From contig VZRN01011464.1 in the NCBI GenBank assembly GCA_013397935.1, forward strand, positions 2,512,981-2,576,980: a stretch of 64,000 nt of DNA, given 5' to 3'. Source of the DNA: Dasyornis broadbenti. Its lineage: Eukaryota > Chordata > Aves > Passeriformes > Dasyornithidae. This document shows positions 1 to 10,782 of the stretch, piece by piece. Made by a program: the position numbers and the translations under genes. How positions within the stretch are numbered: the stretch's first letter is position 1; each line of letters starts with the position of its first letter. The notes under the pieces are model-generated. The model saw only the letters and a list, made by a program, of their open reading frames with translations. It was not told where the DNA came from and did not search any database.

Positions 1-2690
1 AAATAACATACTGTTTTAAGAAAGTAATGCTACAAATTGGTAAAAAAAATCAGGTTTGGGGTTTTTTCACACATTTGACAAGATGTTAGGCATTGTAATT
101 TTCACTCTTTTTTCTCTATTATAAAGTAAGTAGTGAATTAATACCTTATTTTCTTGTACGATCAGGAAAACATTCTGATTATATAGAAAAATGAGATTGT
201 GAAATTCTTGAAGTTTGCAAGGAATCCAGAAGGCAGACATAGGACTTGTAAGCATGCTGAGCTGACTTTAAAAGCCAATAGATTTCAATTCGTGTGTGCC
301 CACTGAAATCCATGTATAACCTTGCTATGGCAACAGCATTGCTGGGGAGAATTAACATAGAGATAGACTTGGTATTACTTTAGTTCTTGTTTCAGACTGC
401 TCAAATAACAATAGCAATAGAATGGAAGTGCCCTTTATGCCAAGAGGAATAAAATGGATGCACAGAGTCTGAGTATTCTTGGCAACAAATACCTCACACA
501 AATTCAGCTCTAAAATGAAGTAATTTTAGTATTTTGTCCTTTCTTTGGGTGTGCAAAGGATAAGACTCCTTGGAGCAAGTCCCTATCAGTATTTTCCTCT
601 TTCTAGAAAAGAGTGCAGTTCTTGGAAATAGGGCCTGCATTTAATTCCAGGAGAAATTATTATTCATTCTAGTAAAAATAGAGGGTTATTTTTTTATTTT
701 TAGTCCAGCACAGAAACTCAAAGCTCAAATTGTGATGAAATACTGACAAAACTCCAAAATGTGGCAAGGGACTGGTGAGAGAGGTAGGTCTTTCCTTGAA
801 GTCTCACAAGGAACTCCAGTTATCCAAGGAAATTGTGATGTTCAGCATTTTTGGTGAACCACAGAGCAACTTCAGTGAGCAGGTCTGTGTGGGTGGTTGT
901 TGTGTTGCTACCTCTGATAATACCACCTTGCACCTCAAAATGTTTTTTTTCCACATTTTAACACCAAGAGTTCTATTATTATATGAGACTAAATTTTCAT
1001 TAAAAGAGAGGGGATGAGTGCATGCCTAACCCTTACGACTGTGGAGCACATGAATTCCAACCTCTTAAAAGACAAGAAAATCCTAGTTTTTGTATGTTTT
1101 AAATCAAGCACAAGATTTTCAGAATCAGGGCTTTTTTTCATCCGGCATATTGTTCTTCTCCTGCATAAGCAAATTATCTGCTTCTGGAGACAAGAGCTAG
1201 ACTTGAGCACACTTTTGCAAGTATTTCATCACCTTCAGGTTCTAATTGTTATCTTAGCCACAGCACAGCAGTGGTCAGCAGTGGGCAATTTTGGTTCTGC
1301 TCTGCACAGAACCGTGTTCTTCTCCTTCTGAAATCAGTGATGAAAATCCCTCTGAATTCTGTGGAAAGAGGGTTGAAACAGCGACTCACAACAAAGACAG
1401 CATTGTTCAGCATTGCAGGGGTCTGGGATGCTGGTGATGCCTTTCTTCTTTGTGCTCACTTCCTCTGGCTCATTAGGGCTGTGGCTTTTGGTTTTACAGC
1501 TCCAGTGTGTATGTTTGCTGTTGGGCGCCTGCAATGTTTTGTGAGCTCTGGTGCTGGCTGTGCCACAAGGCAGGTGTTCCAGCAATACTTTCAAATACAA
1601 GATCCATGGTAGGGGAGTGGGGTTTCTCCTCCTAATTTAAATGCACAAAATCTAAGACTGGTTTGCATTTCACTCTAGATTAGATTTGCGTGATTTGTTG
1701 ATTATTTTGAATTTTCTTTTTTTTTTAATTCCAGCAATAAAAGGTAACTTAAACCCCAAGAGGCTGCCTTAAGTACCTGCACAGCTCTTGTCTTTCTTGA
1801 TGTGTTGATCAGCAGTATGTTTCCTTCACACAGGATGTCAGCAGGCTTCATTTTCTATGCTGAAGAGGTAGTAAAATAGCATAAAGAGAGGCTGGGAAAT
1901 TGAGAAGTATGGGAGTTAACAAGACCTGGGTCTTATAAGAGGTCCCTGGAGGAACACTGATACGTTGTTTCAGTTGAGATAAAAGCACTGGAACCCTGGT
2001 TAAGAGGGTGCAGAGCACACAGAGTATTCGGGCAGCTCCGGCAGGGAGAGGGGATAGTCAGTGTCTCAAGGATAGTGGGTACATTTGTAAGCATATGCAT
2101 AAATTTTCAAAATGCGTATTTTAAAATTCTGATATGTAATGATTCTGTTTTTGCAGGCTAAACTATTAAGATTAATTATAATTTATTTTCATTCTTTATA
2201 ATTACTGTAAAGGTTAGAGAGATATATTTGTTCCAAATTAGATTTTATTCTCATGCTCAAGTACGTGTTTAGATTAATTCTACCTGAAGTGGATGAACTA
2301 TTTTGGTTTTACGAAGCAATCTGGGCAAATTTCCCAACTGGGCATTTTAAGAGGAAGGATCTGAAACATTAAATGTGCTTATCATCCCTTGATGAAAAGA
2401 CCTTTTCCCTGCAGGGAAACCTGCATTTATTGTTGTTCATTCCACATTTTAAAAGCAATTCAGCTATAAATTGTGAAGACACAGTTAAAATACATTTTTA
2501 ATTACTACTAGTATTTCCAAGGCTCTCAGAGGTTGCAGCTAACTTGTTGTAGCGTTGTCATATCTGTGTGCATATCTGCCTGCATCTGCTAGTAGTGGAA
2601 GATAAAAAAATTCTCTCCACTTTGATATTTCCAGGTTAGAAATTAATTTATATATTTAATTCCCAGTTTTTCCTGTCTTCTCTTTACAAG
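1..2690. other. AT-rich non-coding sequence, no gene recognised
   Basis: I see no exon, RNA gene or transposon that I can name. Short open frames occur on both strands and overlap one another, as expected by chance. The segment around 2080-2300 is rich in homeodomain-type TAAT/ATTA cores and has a POU-like ATGCATAAAT near 2095. It looks like the AT-rich conserved non-coding elements of vertebrate gene deserts, but conservation cannot be judged from one sequence. Confidence 0.6.
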
Positions 2691-2704
2691 ACTGTATGGC
2701 AGCT

Positions 2705-2950
2705 AAGGAGGTTTTGTATCTAGCTTCCCCCAGGGCCCTTGGGGAGCCTGGGCTGTGAACTGTGCCAGCTCACTCTCCCTGAAGGGTCTGGGTGCTGTGG
2801 CTGTACAAGACCAGCTCTTCCTTTGCACCTCAAGCTGTGGTCCCCAAGGAAGCAGGCCGAGGCCAGAGCACCTCCGCAGACTGGGAAGGAGCCCTCCCTG
2901 AAGCAGTGGAGGTGCTGCTGCCCATGCTGTGCCTCCTGTGCAGCATGACT
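2705..2950. other. GC-rich, CpG-poor block
   Basis: This block of about 245 bases is clearly richer in G and C than its surroundings. It has almost no CpG, so it is not a CpG island. Overlapping open frames exist on both strands (roughly 70-90 codons), which is what low stop-codon density in GC-rich DNA gives by chance. None resembles a protein I know. It could be an old gene-like fragment or simply a local compositional shift. Confidence 0.4.
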
Positions 2951-3599
2951 GACTCTGGTATCCAAGGCTAAAAACAGCCACGCTCTCCTTTAAGGCGGCT
3001 GGTGTGACAGAGCCTGTGTATTGTATCCTGCTTTGGGAGAGCTGGAGGAAGCAGTGTGAAACCTGTGTTTATAAAAGGATGTGAGATATAAACTAACACT
3101 CCCTTTCTGATATCTGAAGATTTATCTCCCAGATGAATTCCTAAAGGGAAACCTCAGTGTTAATTAAGAACCTATAAACTGCATATATCTGAATTTACAT
3201 ATGGAAGAGAAGGTGGCATCATAAAAGAGAGATTTAACTATACATCCCTCTCTGCAAATATAAACACAGTTTCCACTGTGTGTAAGCTAGACTGTCTACA
3301 AATGCATTGTAATACCAAAAAGGGATCCTTGGAGTCCTGAGCACAGCTCTGTGCCAGGGCTGAGCGCTTTGGCAGGCAGCTGCAGCAGTCAGAGCAATGG
3401 GGACTGCTCTGCAGGCAAGGGCAGCAACTATGATCTTGACATGAAAGGCAAATTCAGGGAAGCATTTTGAATGGGGAGAGCTGTGGTCAAAGATGGGAGA
3501 TGAGCAGTTGGGGAGGAAGATGTGCAATTATTCTGAACAAGAAGGAAACACTGTCTGAGCAGCAAGGATGAGCAAACAGGATAATTACCAGGAATTTAC

Positions 3600-4330
3600 A
3601 GAAGTATTACTGCAATCATGGGATGGCCTTTGTTTGAGCACAGAGAAGGTGGTGGAGGAGTCAGAAATAAAATCCTGGTTAAAAGTGGCAATGACAGAGA
3701 TTTTAAAGCAATTTTAATAGACATGGAGAAAAAGGGAATGAGAAAAAGTATTAATTAATTTTTGAGATATCAATGGACCTTGAAGGATAAGAGAGCAAGG
3801 AAAATATGCAGATCTGACTGCTCACTCCCAGTTGTTGGTGCAAATGTGATAATTTTAACTGGAGAAAAGAATGTAAATAAGCAGATATAAAAGGGAAGCA
3901 GAGTAGTACCTCCACCAAAGAAAAGGAGAGGACAAAGGGAAAAAACAGGAAGAAAACCTCAATAAGTAAAGGATACACCTGGCTGTTGAAGGTGAGGGAG
4001 AAGTAGGGAAAAATTTAAAAGCAACTCTCGCTTTTAAGAAAGAGGTGGAGGGGCTGCTTCAGTGCCCAATGGAGAGAGAAGCTGGTAAGAGGAAGAAAAG
4101 GAAATCAAAATACTGGAAGCAGAAGCCTTGAGCTTTTGAGAAGCCTGGAGATGAGAGGGAGGAGGGAGAGCAAGCAGCAAGCAGAAAAGGAGGTGGAGCT
4201 GGGCAGGCTGCTAAAGCCTCCTAGGCTCTCAGGGAGAAGGAAAGAAACCCAGGAAAAAAATGGTGAGAAGCTGAGAGGAAGCGCAAGGTGGGTGTGGGGA
4301 CATGAGCTACAGAATTACAACTAGAGCAGT
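3600..4330 (+). other. Purine-rich, strand-asymmetric stretch
   Basis: The plus strand is strongly enriched in A and G over about 700 bases, with many GAGA, GGAA and AAAGG runs and few pyrimidine tracts. The densest part is 4030-4300. A lysine-, arginine- and glutamate-rich open frame at 4136-4324 follows directly from the purine bias and is not taken as a gene. Long purine tracts can adopt unusual DNA structures or mark old GA-rich repeats; no repeat unit is evident. Confidence 0.45.
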
Positions 4331-4606
4331 GGATTGCAGTAGGAATGAAGCTGGAGAGAGTTTTGGTAATGCATCCTCACACAAAGCCTCCTGCCATTGT
4401 GTCTGAATGTGTTTCTGTCAATTTGATTAAATTAAGCAGTTGATCTCATTATTCAGGTGATGTGTGGGTGCTGATGCATAGCCCTCAGGAGCACATACAG
4501 CCTATAGGAAAAATTGATTTATGGGTCAGTGGCCAAAATTTTAAAAAATCCCCAAAAACCCCCAAGCAATGTGGTCCCAAACAAAGCCTACCTTTTCCCT
4601 TTGTAA

Positions 4607-4640
4607 TTTTTTTTTATTATTATTATTTTTATTTTTCTTT
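4607..4640. repeat. T-rich / (ATT)n low-complexity tract
   Basis: A run of T is followed by about five ATT units and another T-rich run. It is simple low-complexity DNA. It could be the remnant of a retroposon poly-A tail in reverse orientation, but no flanking element is recognisable. Confidence 0.8.
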
Positions 4641-4916
4641 TGGTGGTGAAAGAACAAGAGCAGAAACAAAATTCTCTGCATCTGATGTGAAGAAAAATAT
4701 CTGATTTCAGATCTTCATAAGGAATGCCCAAGGTAAAATGTGGCAATTTTTTCTGCTGCTGCGACTGCTACTGCAGGAGCTGCAGCCTCGCTGTTCCCCA
4801 TGGGAGAGCACAGACCACACTCCAAGGAGCTGCATTTTACTGCTGCCAACAGGAATTTGACTCCACCTCTCTCTGATGACTCCCTAAAGGCTGGGCTGAT
4901 GAGTCCTTTGCCCGCC

Positions 4917-4941
4917 ACACTTTGTACAAGGTACAAAGTGT
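4917..4941. repeat. Perfect 11-bp inverted repeat with 3-base loop
   Basis: ACACTTTGTAC (4917-4927) is followed by AAG (4928-4930) and then by its exact reverse complement GTACAAAGTGT (4931-4941). The DNA or an RNA copy could fold into a tight hairpin. The stem stops abruptly on both sides, so this does not look like a microRNA precursor, which would need about 25-30 paired bases. It is not inside any transposon I recognise. Confidence 0.85.
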
Positions 4942-5481
4942 CACCAGCCAGGACTGGTGTGTGTCACCTGCCTGGGCTGTTCTCCTCTCTGGAGGGACAT
5001 GGCAGGTTCACACCCACTGGCTGCCCAGTTCAGGTTGTGGCTGTTAATAAAATTCCTCCACCTTTCACTAGCAGACACTGCAGGGTGGTGTTGAGACTAT
5101 TTGCCCTCCCTGCTGGCGGCCAAAGGTAGTCCACAGAAGAGTTGCTGGGGCAGAAAGAGAGAAGAAAGTGAATGGTTTTGTGGCATGAGCCTTGAGTAGT
5201 GTTTGAAGACTAGGGAAACACATGACCTTTGTTTTAGGCGGGCTGATTTTTTTCAAGGAAGCATAATTATTTGGGATGATCAAACATAAGCAGCCACCCT
5301 GAGAGAGGCACACAGCTCCCTCACAGCTTTCACACCAAGTCCAGTGGACACTGGAAGGTGACTGGAGTGGTGCAGTCAGCAAAGTATGGAGGAGAAGAAA
5401 CTGCTTAGGGGAGCACTTGATTGGTGGGGCTTGGTGTCTCCCTCTGAGAAACTCTTACCAGCAAGCACTGGTTCATTTGTT

Positions 5482-5899
5482 CTAGAGCACAAATCTGATA
5501 GGAAGCAGCTCAGGGAGCTGGGGAAGTTCAGCCTGGAGAAAAGGAGGCTCAGGGGAGACCTTATCGCTCTTTACGACTAACAGAAAGGAGGCTCTAGCAA
5601 GGTAGGTGTTGGTCTTTTCTTCCAAGTAACAAGTGGCAAGATGAGAGGACATCACCTCAAGTTGTGCCAGGAGCTAACATACAGTCTAAACCTAGATTGT
5701 ATATTAGGAAAAGTTTCTTCACCAAAAGGATTGTCAAATGCTGTCTGCCCAGAAAACATTGTTGGAGTTATTTAAAAGACATGTAGATGTGGCATTTAGG
5801 GACATGGTTTAATGATGGACTTAGCAGTGCTGGGTCAACAGTTAGACTCAAGAATTTTAGAAGTCTTTTCCAGCCTAAATGCTTGTATGATTCTATGAT
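5482..5899 (+). mobile_element. CR1 LINE, 3' end (5'-truncated copy)
   Basis: CR1 is the main non-LTR retrotransposon of birds. This copy begins in the last part of ORF2 (near 5482). It contains the hallmark stretch around GCCTGGAGAAAAGGAGGCTC (5531-5550), then the characteristic 3' region with CTCAAGTTGTGCCAGGAG (5655-5672) and a GGAAAAGTTTCTTCACC-type segment near 5708. It ends with the CR1 terminal unit ATTCTATG at 5890-5897. 5' truncation is usual for CR1 because reverse transcription starts at the 3' end. The reading frame is broken by a stop (near 5578) and indels, so it is inactive. Moderate divergence from the consensus I remember suggests an old but readily classified insertion. Subfamily needs alignment. 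Confidence 0.93.
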
Positions 5900-6640
5900 G
5901 TGCTGAGCTCATGGTGCTTTTGGGACAGCAAACATATATGCTTGTGTATAAATGTTTTTTTCACAAAAGAAAATATGGGAGATTCTAGATCTTGCTCTGT
6001 GCCATGCATTCCTCTCTGCACTGAGACTGCAGAGCCCCTTGCACAGGCAGCAGGCAATCTGCTCAGCAGGGAAACAGGATTCAATCCTCTGTGTGGCTGT
6101 TGGCTCCCAGCAGCACAGAGGTGCTGGGCCCCAGGCCCAAGGTGTGCCACAGCAGCCCTGCTTGCTGAGGGGTCCCTCTGGCCAGTACCAGGGACTTTGC
6201 ACCATCCCTGCAAGACACAGTTGTGTTTCCCAACACAGATATTGCTCCTCAAGCATGGTGCGTTCCATGGGTTGCTTTGGGCAGGTTTCTGTAGACCTGC
6301 CAAGCATCTCACCATGTGTGTGGACTTGGTTTTTGCTGTTCCTGTCTGACCTGGGTAGAGTGCATGTGTTCAGTGCCAAAGCTTTTCCATCATTTGCCAA
6401 GCCTAATGTAGACTTCCCTTATCCCACCCTTCTGCAAACTCCACACCCAGGGCTGAGACTGGAGAGGGAGAAGCTCTTGGCCAGTTGTTCCATTTGTTGG
6501 TATGAAGATTTGAGCTCCCTGGCTTCTCAGCACCATCCCTGTTCAGTGGAGCTCGGGGTCACCTCTCCCACTGCTCTGGCTGATGCTGAGCCTGCCCGCA
6601 GCGGGACTCAGCTGGCACTGGCTTAGAGCACGGTGTACTC
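5900..6640. other. GC-richer block with long chance open frames
   Basis: Directly after the CR1 end, open frames overlap on both strands. The longest is 224 codons on the plus strand (5952-6626), with others of 149 plus, 140 minus and 163 minus. None shows a known domain, a convincing signal peptide or a biased codon pattern. The 224-codon frame is rich in Ser, Leu, Cys and Gln, typical of a chance translation of CAG/CTG-rich bird DNA. I do not call a gene here. Confidence 0.4.
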
Positions 6641-6644
6641 TTGC

Positions 6645-7300
6645 TGCTGAAGCGAGGTCTGTTTAATACTTGTCTGCACTCAATGTGTAAATATTATGAG
6701 GAATCTGAAAGAAAAATCTCCTGAAAGCCGCTTTACACAGATGTTACCATGAATAGATTATTGTCCATTTATGGCCGAGGGAGAGACTTTGTAATTTACA
6801 GTTGATTTTATATCTCTATGATTTTTGTGGCACTGGGAGTAGCCAGCAAAAATCTATTAATAACAAAGAGGACAGAGTTAGGATCTCTGTAATAGGAGAA
6901 AGAAGGATGGTGGAAGGATGATTTATGATTACTCAAAGAAAATAGTTTTATCTGTTTGCTCAAAGGCAGATTGTCTTCTTAAAAAAATATTGCTATGTAA
7001 ACAGGGATACATAATAATTTATAATGAGACAGTTTAAACAGGTGATTCTTCATAAAAGTACAAATAAATGTACTGCTGTTTTGACAACAATGTCTTTAAC
7101 GGTCAGCGTCCCCTTTAATTAGCCCTCGGGTACACTGCTGTAGACTTTCCTTTACCCGTTCCACAAGTTACGTGACCTCCTCATAACAGCCTTAGCTTGG
7201 GGGGTGGCTTTTATACAACTGAAACTTTAAAATGTGGCTAATGTTTAAAAGAATCATAGCAGAAGAAAGCCCTGAGATTTTCTGATAACCTTAAAGGCAG
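6645..7300. promoter_or_regulatory. Possible conserved non-coding regulatory element
   Basis: The base composition changes to AT-rich sequence with many factor-site-like words. These include a CCATTTATGGCC caudal/posterior-HOX-like site (6765-6776), GTAAACA forkhead cores, a CTTTAATTAG homeodomain site (7113-7122) and several isolated CpGs between 7098 and 7172. No repeat family is apparent. This resembles vertebrate developmental enhancers, but the call rests on appearance only; a cross-species alignment decides it. Confidence 0.25.
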
Positions 7301-7750
7301 TGCAGAATGTAGCCTCAGTCCAGGCATCAAACTCAGAGGAGTGTTAGATCCAAGGGAAGCTCTTGGCTCAACCTTCGCTTATCAACGTGCATGGTAAATC
7401 CAGGTTGTTAATGCCATGAGAAGGGTGTGTAAAGAAACATGAACACAGAGCCATAAACCAGAACCACCTTGTCCATGGGAAAGTTGCAGTACTGGCAGAG
7501 GAGCCTCAGAAACAGCTTTTGTTGGGGGTTTGGAGGGTTGGAAACAGAGGCACAGGCTGAGAGGGAACTAACAGAGCAGAAGACGCGGGGCTCTGATGCA
7601 TCTCACCATTTGGGCTTGTTTTTATACTTAGTGATGTTATGTTTTATGAACACTCCTGTCCCAGGAATGCATATGCAACTAAAAATAACTCAAAATTAAT
7701 GCAAGCTGAAGTCAGCCCACCTGGTGGCTGCAAACACAGTTATCTCCTGT

Positions 7751-7808
7751 TCCTTCCTTCCTTCCTTCCTTCCTTCCTTCCTTCCTTCCTTCCTTCCTTC
7801 CTTCCTTC
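7751..7808. repeat. (TTCC)n microsatellite
   Basis: About 14 uninterrupted units of the tetranucleotide TTCC. It is the left part of a compound array and passes directly into a 13-bp minisatellite built from the same TTCC units plus CGCGC. Apparent Leu-Pro-Ser-Phe repeat proteins encoded here are artefacts of the repeat. Confidence 0.98.
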
Positions 7809-7887
7809 CGCGCCTTCCTTCCGCGCCTTCCTTCCGCGCCTTCCTTCCGCGCCTTCCTTCCGCGCCTTCCTTCCGCGCCTTCCTTCC
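7809..7887. repeat. 13-bp minisatellite, unit CGCGCCTTCCTTC, six copies
   Basis: Six identical head-to-tail copies start at 7809, 7822, 7835, 7848, 7861 and 7874. Each unit is two TTCC-type tetramers plus a CGCGC spacer, so it seems to have grown out of the adjacent (TTCC)n array and been amplified by slippage or unequal exchange. Each copy carries two CpG sites. The copies are identical, which indicates recent expansion. The array is cut by the assembly gap, so true copy number is unknown. Confidence 0.97.
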
Positions 7888-7892
7888 NNNNN
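7888..7892. other. Assembly gap (5 N)
   Basis: Five N bases separate the TTCC-derived array from the CCTG array. A 5-N gap inside tandem repeats is normally a placeholder, so the real length is unknown and may be much larger. Confidence 0.98.
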
Positions 7893-7944
<52 letters not shown>

Positions 7945-7995
7945 CATGCCTGCTTGCCTGCCTCCCTGCCTGCCTGCCTGCCTGCCTGTCTCCCT
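7893..7995. repeat. (CCTG)n microsatellite
   Basis: About 25 units of CCTG, perfect for the first 12 or so and then with single-base variants (CATG, CTTG, CCTC, TCTC) toward the right end. Purity is highest beside the gap, which suggests the gap hides further pure repeat. CCTG is the repeat unit expanded in human CNBP (myotonic dystrophy type 2), but nothing here suggests a relation to that gene. Confidence 0.97.
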
Positions 7996-8741
7996 GGGCT
8001 CAATTTAACCAGAGCACAGGTGTTTTCCTGCACACCAGCACTGGAAAGATGAAACAACCACTTTCCTGCTAAACCAGTGGGGGATTGATCACTTGTATTG
8101 ATTTACTTGTGACTTGGAGCAGGGCAATGCTAATGCCCTGAAGATGCTTCCTTTCCAAACCTCGGCAGTCATGGAGGGAGCCAGTAAGATGGGACATGGG
8201 TTGGCTGCCCCACCTGAACTGCAAAGAGCAGATCTCAGATCTCAGAGAGGAGACAGAACTACACCAGCTGAAGGCAAACAGCCATGATTAATGCAGTGCA
8301 GATAGTAGGAAGACCTGTCCTGGCATTATACCTTTCCTCTACTCCTTTGATCTTCTCTTGGACTCTTAACAGTTACCAGCTGAGGTCTTCTTTCCATCAC
8401 AGCTGAAAGGAGATAAACAGACATAGACAGTTGAATGCTTTTATTTAGTTAGACCTTTCTTATATAGAAGGCATCTGCTTCATGCTCCTTTCAAAGAATG
8501 TCTTCAAAGACACCAATTTCTTTTGGCATAACCATGTTGATCCAAATCTAATTTGAAGGCAAGACAGGGCAGAGCTGGTCAGCCAAGTCCTGCTCTTGGA
8601 AGTGGTCACTGGCTGTGGACATTTTCTAGAGGGGGAACTGGGTGCAAGGGAACATCAAGCTGTTTATCAGCTTTTCCGGCAATTCCTGTGTGGACAGGTA
8701 CACATTACCTAAATTTTTGCCCTCTGGATTTCCATGTATGA

Positions 8742-8781
8742 AACTAGAGCAAAGATCATTTAACAAGAGCAAAGATCATTT
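8742..8781. repeat. 20-bp tandem duplication
   Basis: AGAGCAAAGATCATTT occurs at 8746-8761 and again at 8766-8781, a period of 20 bases. The bases between are nearly the same as those before the first copy. It is a short slippage-type duplication with no evident function. Confidence 0.9.
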
Positions 8782-10780
8782 TTCTTAATAGCTTTTAGAT
8801 CTAATGAGGAAAGACACCACATATAGGACTTCTGAACATGTAATCAGGCCCGACAGCTAGCCTGCAGGTCAGGTCCTGCCTTCAGCTTCTAGGTGTTCAT
8901 TTTAGTAGTCCTCTAAGGACAACCTAGTGCTTTTGCATACGAGCTGGTGCCTAGACCTGTGAGCAGTGTGGGGTATGTGGGGGTTTCTCAAATGGGGGCC
9001 AAGCCACTCTTCTCCAGAGGTCAGCTCCTCCTGGAAACACTTTCTGTTTGGATGGAAAATGGAGCTGCACACTGTTAGACCTGTGTTTGGACACAGGTTT
9101 TATTTTTATCTTTGCGTGTGTAACGAGTTGATACACTGAATGGTAATTGGAAATGTCAGGCTTTACCCTGAACGAAAGACACCAAATATGTTGGCAAGAA
9201 AGCAAAATCCATGGCTGTTCTCGTGCCATTTGCTTCCTTTCAATAAACTTTATGAAAAGGGAACAGTGGTGTGTTAGCAGCAGCTCCAGGCACTGGCCCA
9301 GGGAGGAAGGTGGGTGTGAGCCTGCCCTGGGGTCCACTCTCCATGTCCCCACCAACTCAGCTACTAATGACCCTCCTGAAATGTCATTTCTCAGCCTGCC
9401 TCTCTGTATGGTAATGTTGCACCTACATGGAGGGGCAGAAGTTGCCTCTTCTCCTACTTGTCAGCCCAGTCCAGAGAGGTGCACCTCACTGATGGACAAG
9501 GGTTTGACCCTCAGGAACTGCCATCACATTTCCTAGGCAAATGCACTAGTCCCTGGCCACTGAAAAGAGGCAAGACCTCCTTCTATATTCTTATTTTTAA
9601 CCAAGAGGGACATGGGAGAAGATGCTCAGGAGGTCTGAAGTGAGATACATCCAGGGTAGGAGATACTTGGGAGCCACCTCATGCCAAGGATTTCCAAGCA
9701 CCCCTCAGTGCTTGGCTTGCACTTGTCAGGCAGGCTGCTTGCAATGCCAGTTTGAAGGATCTCAGCAAAGAACCACATGGAGCTGATCAGAAACAATGTG
9801 TGGCAGCAGAAGAAAGGTGCCAAATGAGTCAAGGTGGCAGAGGAGAGGAGTGTTGTTCAGAGGGACCTTCAGAGAAAATTAAAAGCTGAAGAGAAAAAAC
9901 AGAGAGGCCGAAAGAAGGAAACTGAAACTGAAAGATGTCATTTCTTATAGTTCTTCAGCTGATCTAAACATGTTGAAGCCCAACATAATTTCTATTCCAA
10001 AGGATATATATCCATGTTGTGAATCCAGGAGAATTATGCCCAAGCTGCCAGTACTCTCCATGTTCATATTACTGCAAATATACAATTGATTTCATAGAGC
10101 ATGAGGTGCTCTTTTGAAGTTCACGGCTGCCTGCCACATAGAGACTCTTGCTACACTATCTTTTCTGCTGTTTTTCTCCTGGATGTGATTAGATTAGTGA
10201 AACACAGCAGGCACTACCACCACTCTTACTGTGTCTTTTGAAAGCCTATATTGCTCTCAACTTGCTTTGATTTTATTCTTGATAGCTCAAAAATTCCTCA
10301 TGACTATACAAAAGAAGTTATTGGTAATTCAGTTAGGGCTTCATTAACAAATTGTATCAGCTCTCTAAAAGGTTTGTCACTGCACAAGGTTGAAATCGTC
10401 CATCCATACCAGACCTTTTCTCATGTTTCCTTTATTATTGCTCGTATAAATCGCTTCTCATTTTCTTAATGCATATAATTTTCTTACTGAGCACAGGTTG
10501 GAACAAAGGGCTCAGTAATATCTAATGTGGTTTTTTGCTTTTGTCTTCAATGGGGCTTTCATCCGGGTTCTGAACACTACCACACCTAATACAGACGACT
10601 GTGGTAAATGCTGAAGCCTGAGCAGGCAAAAAATAAGTTTCAGAATACATAGAAGAGAATGTGTTTTCAAATCTCCCGGACTTGTAATTCATCCTAAAGT
10701 TGTTAGAAGCCAGCAGAAGCAACTGCAGACCCAGTAGTCAGTGTCTTTGGATACTCAAGAAGGATGGTGATGTTTCAGAG
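8782..10780. other. Non-coding sequence, nothing recognised
   Basis: No exon, RNA or classifiable repeat. A faint resemblance to CR1 ORF2 near 9755-9830 was too weak to call. A perfect 12-bp palindrome GGATATATATCC lies at 10002-10013. Confidence 0.5.
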
Positions 10781-10782
10781 GA

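Noticed and set aside
4136..4324. Basic/acidic 62-codon frame
   Set aside because: A product of the purine-rich composition, with no homology recognised.
5101..5119. CTCF-like motif on the minus strand (GCCAGCAGGGAGGG)
   Set aside because: It matches the first half of the core but differs at two important positions; weak compared with the 50.8-kb site.
7639..8057. Open frames encoding Leu-Pro-Ser-Phe, Cys-Leu-Pro-Ala or Arg/Lys/Glu/Gly repeats
   Set aside because: They are translations of the TTCC and CCTG microsatellites and cross an assembly gap; not genes.
9755..9830. Faint similarity to CR1 ORF2 (ATCAGAAACAATGTG)
   Set aside because: Too short and unsupported by neighbouring ORF2 blocks in order.
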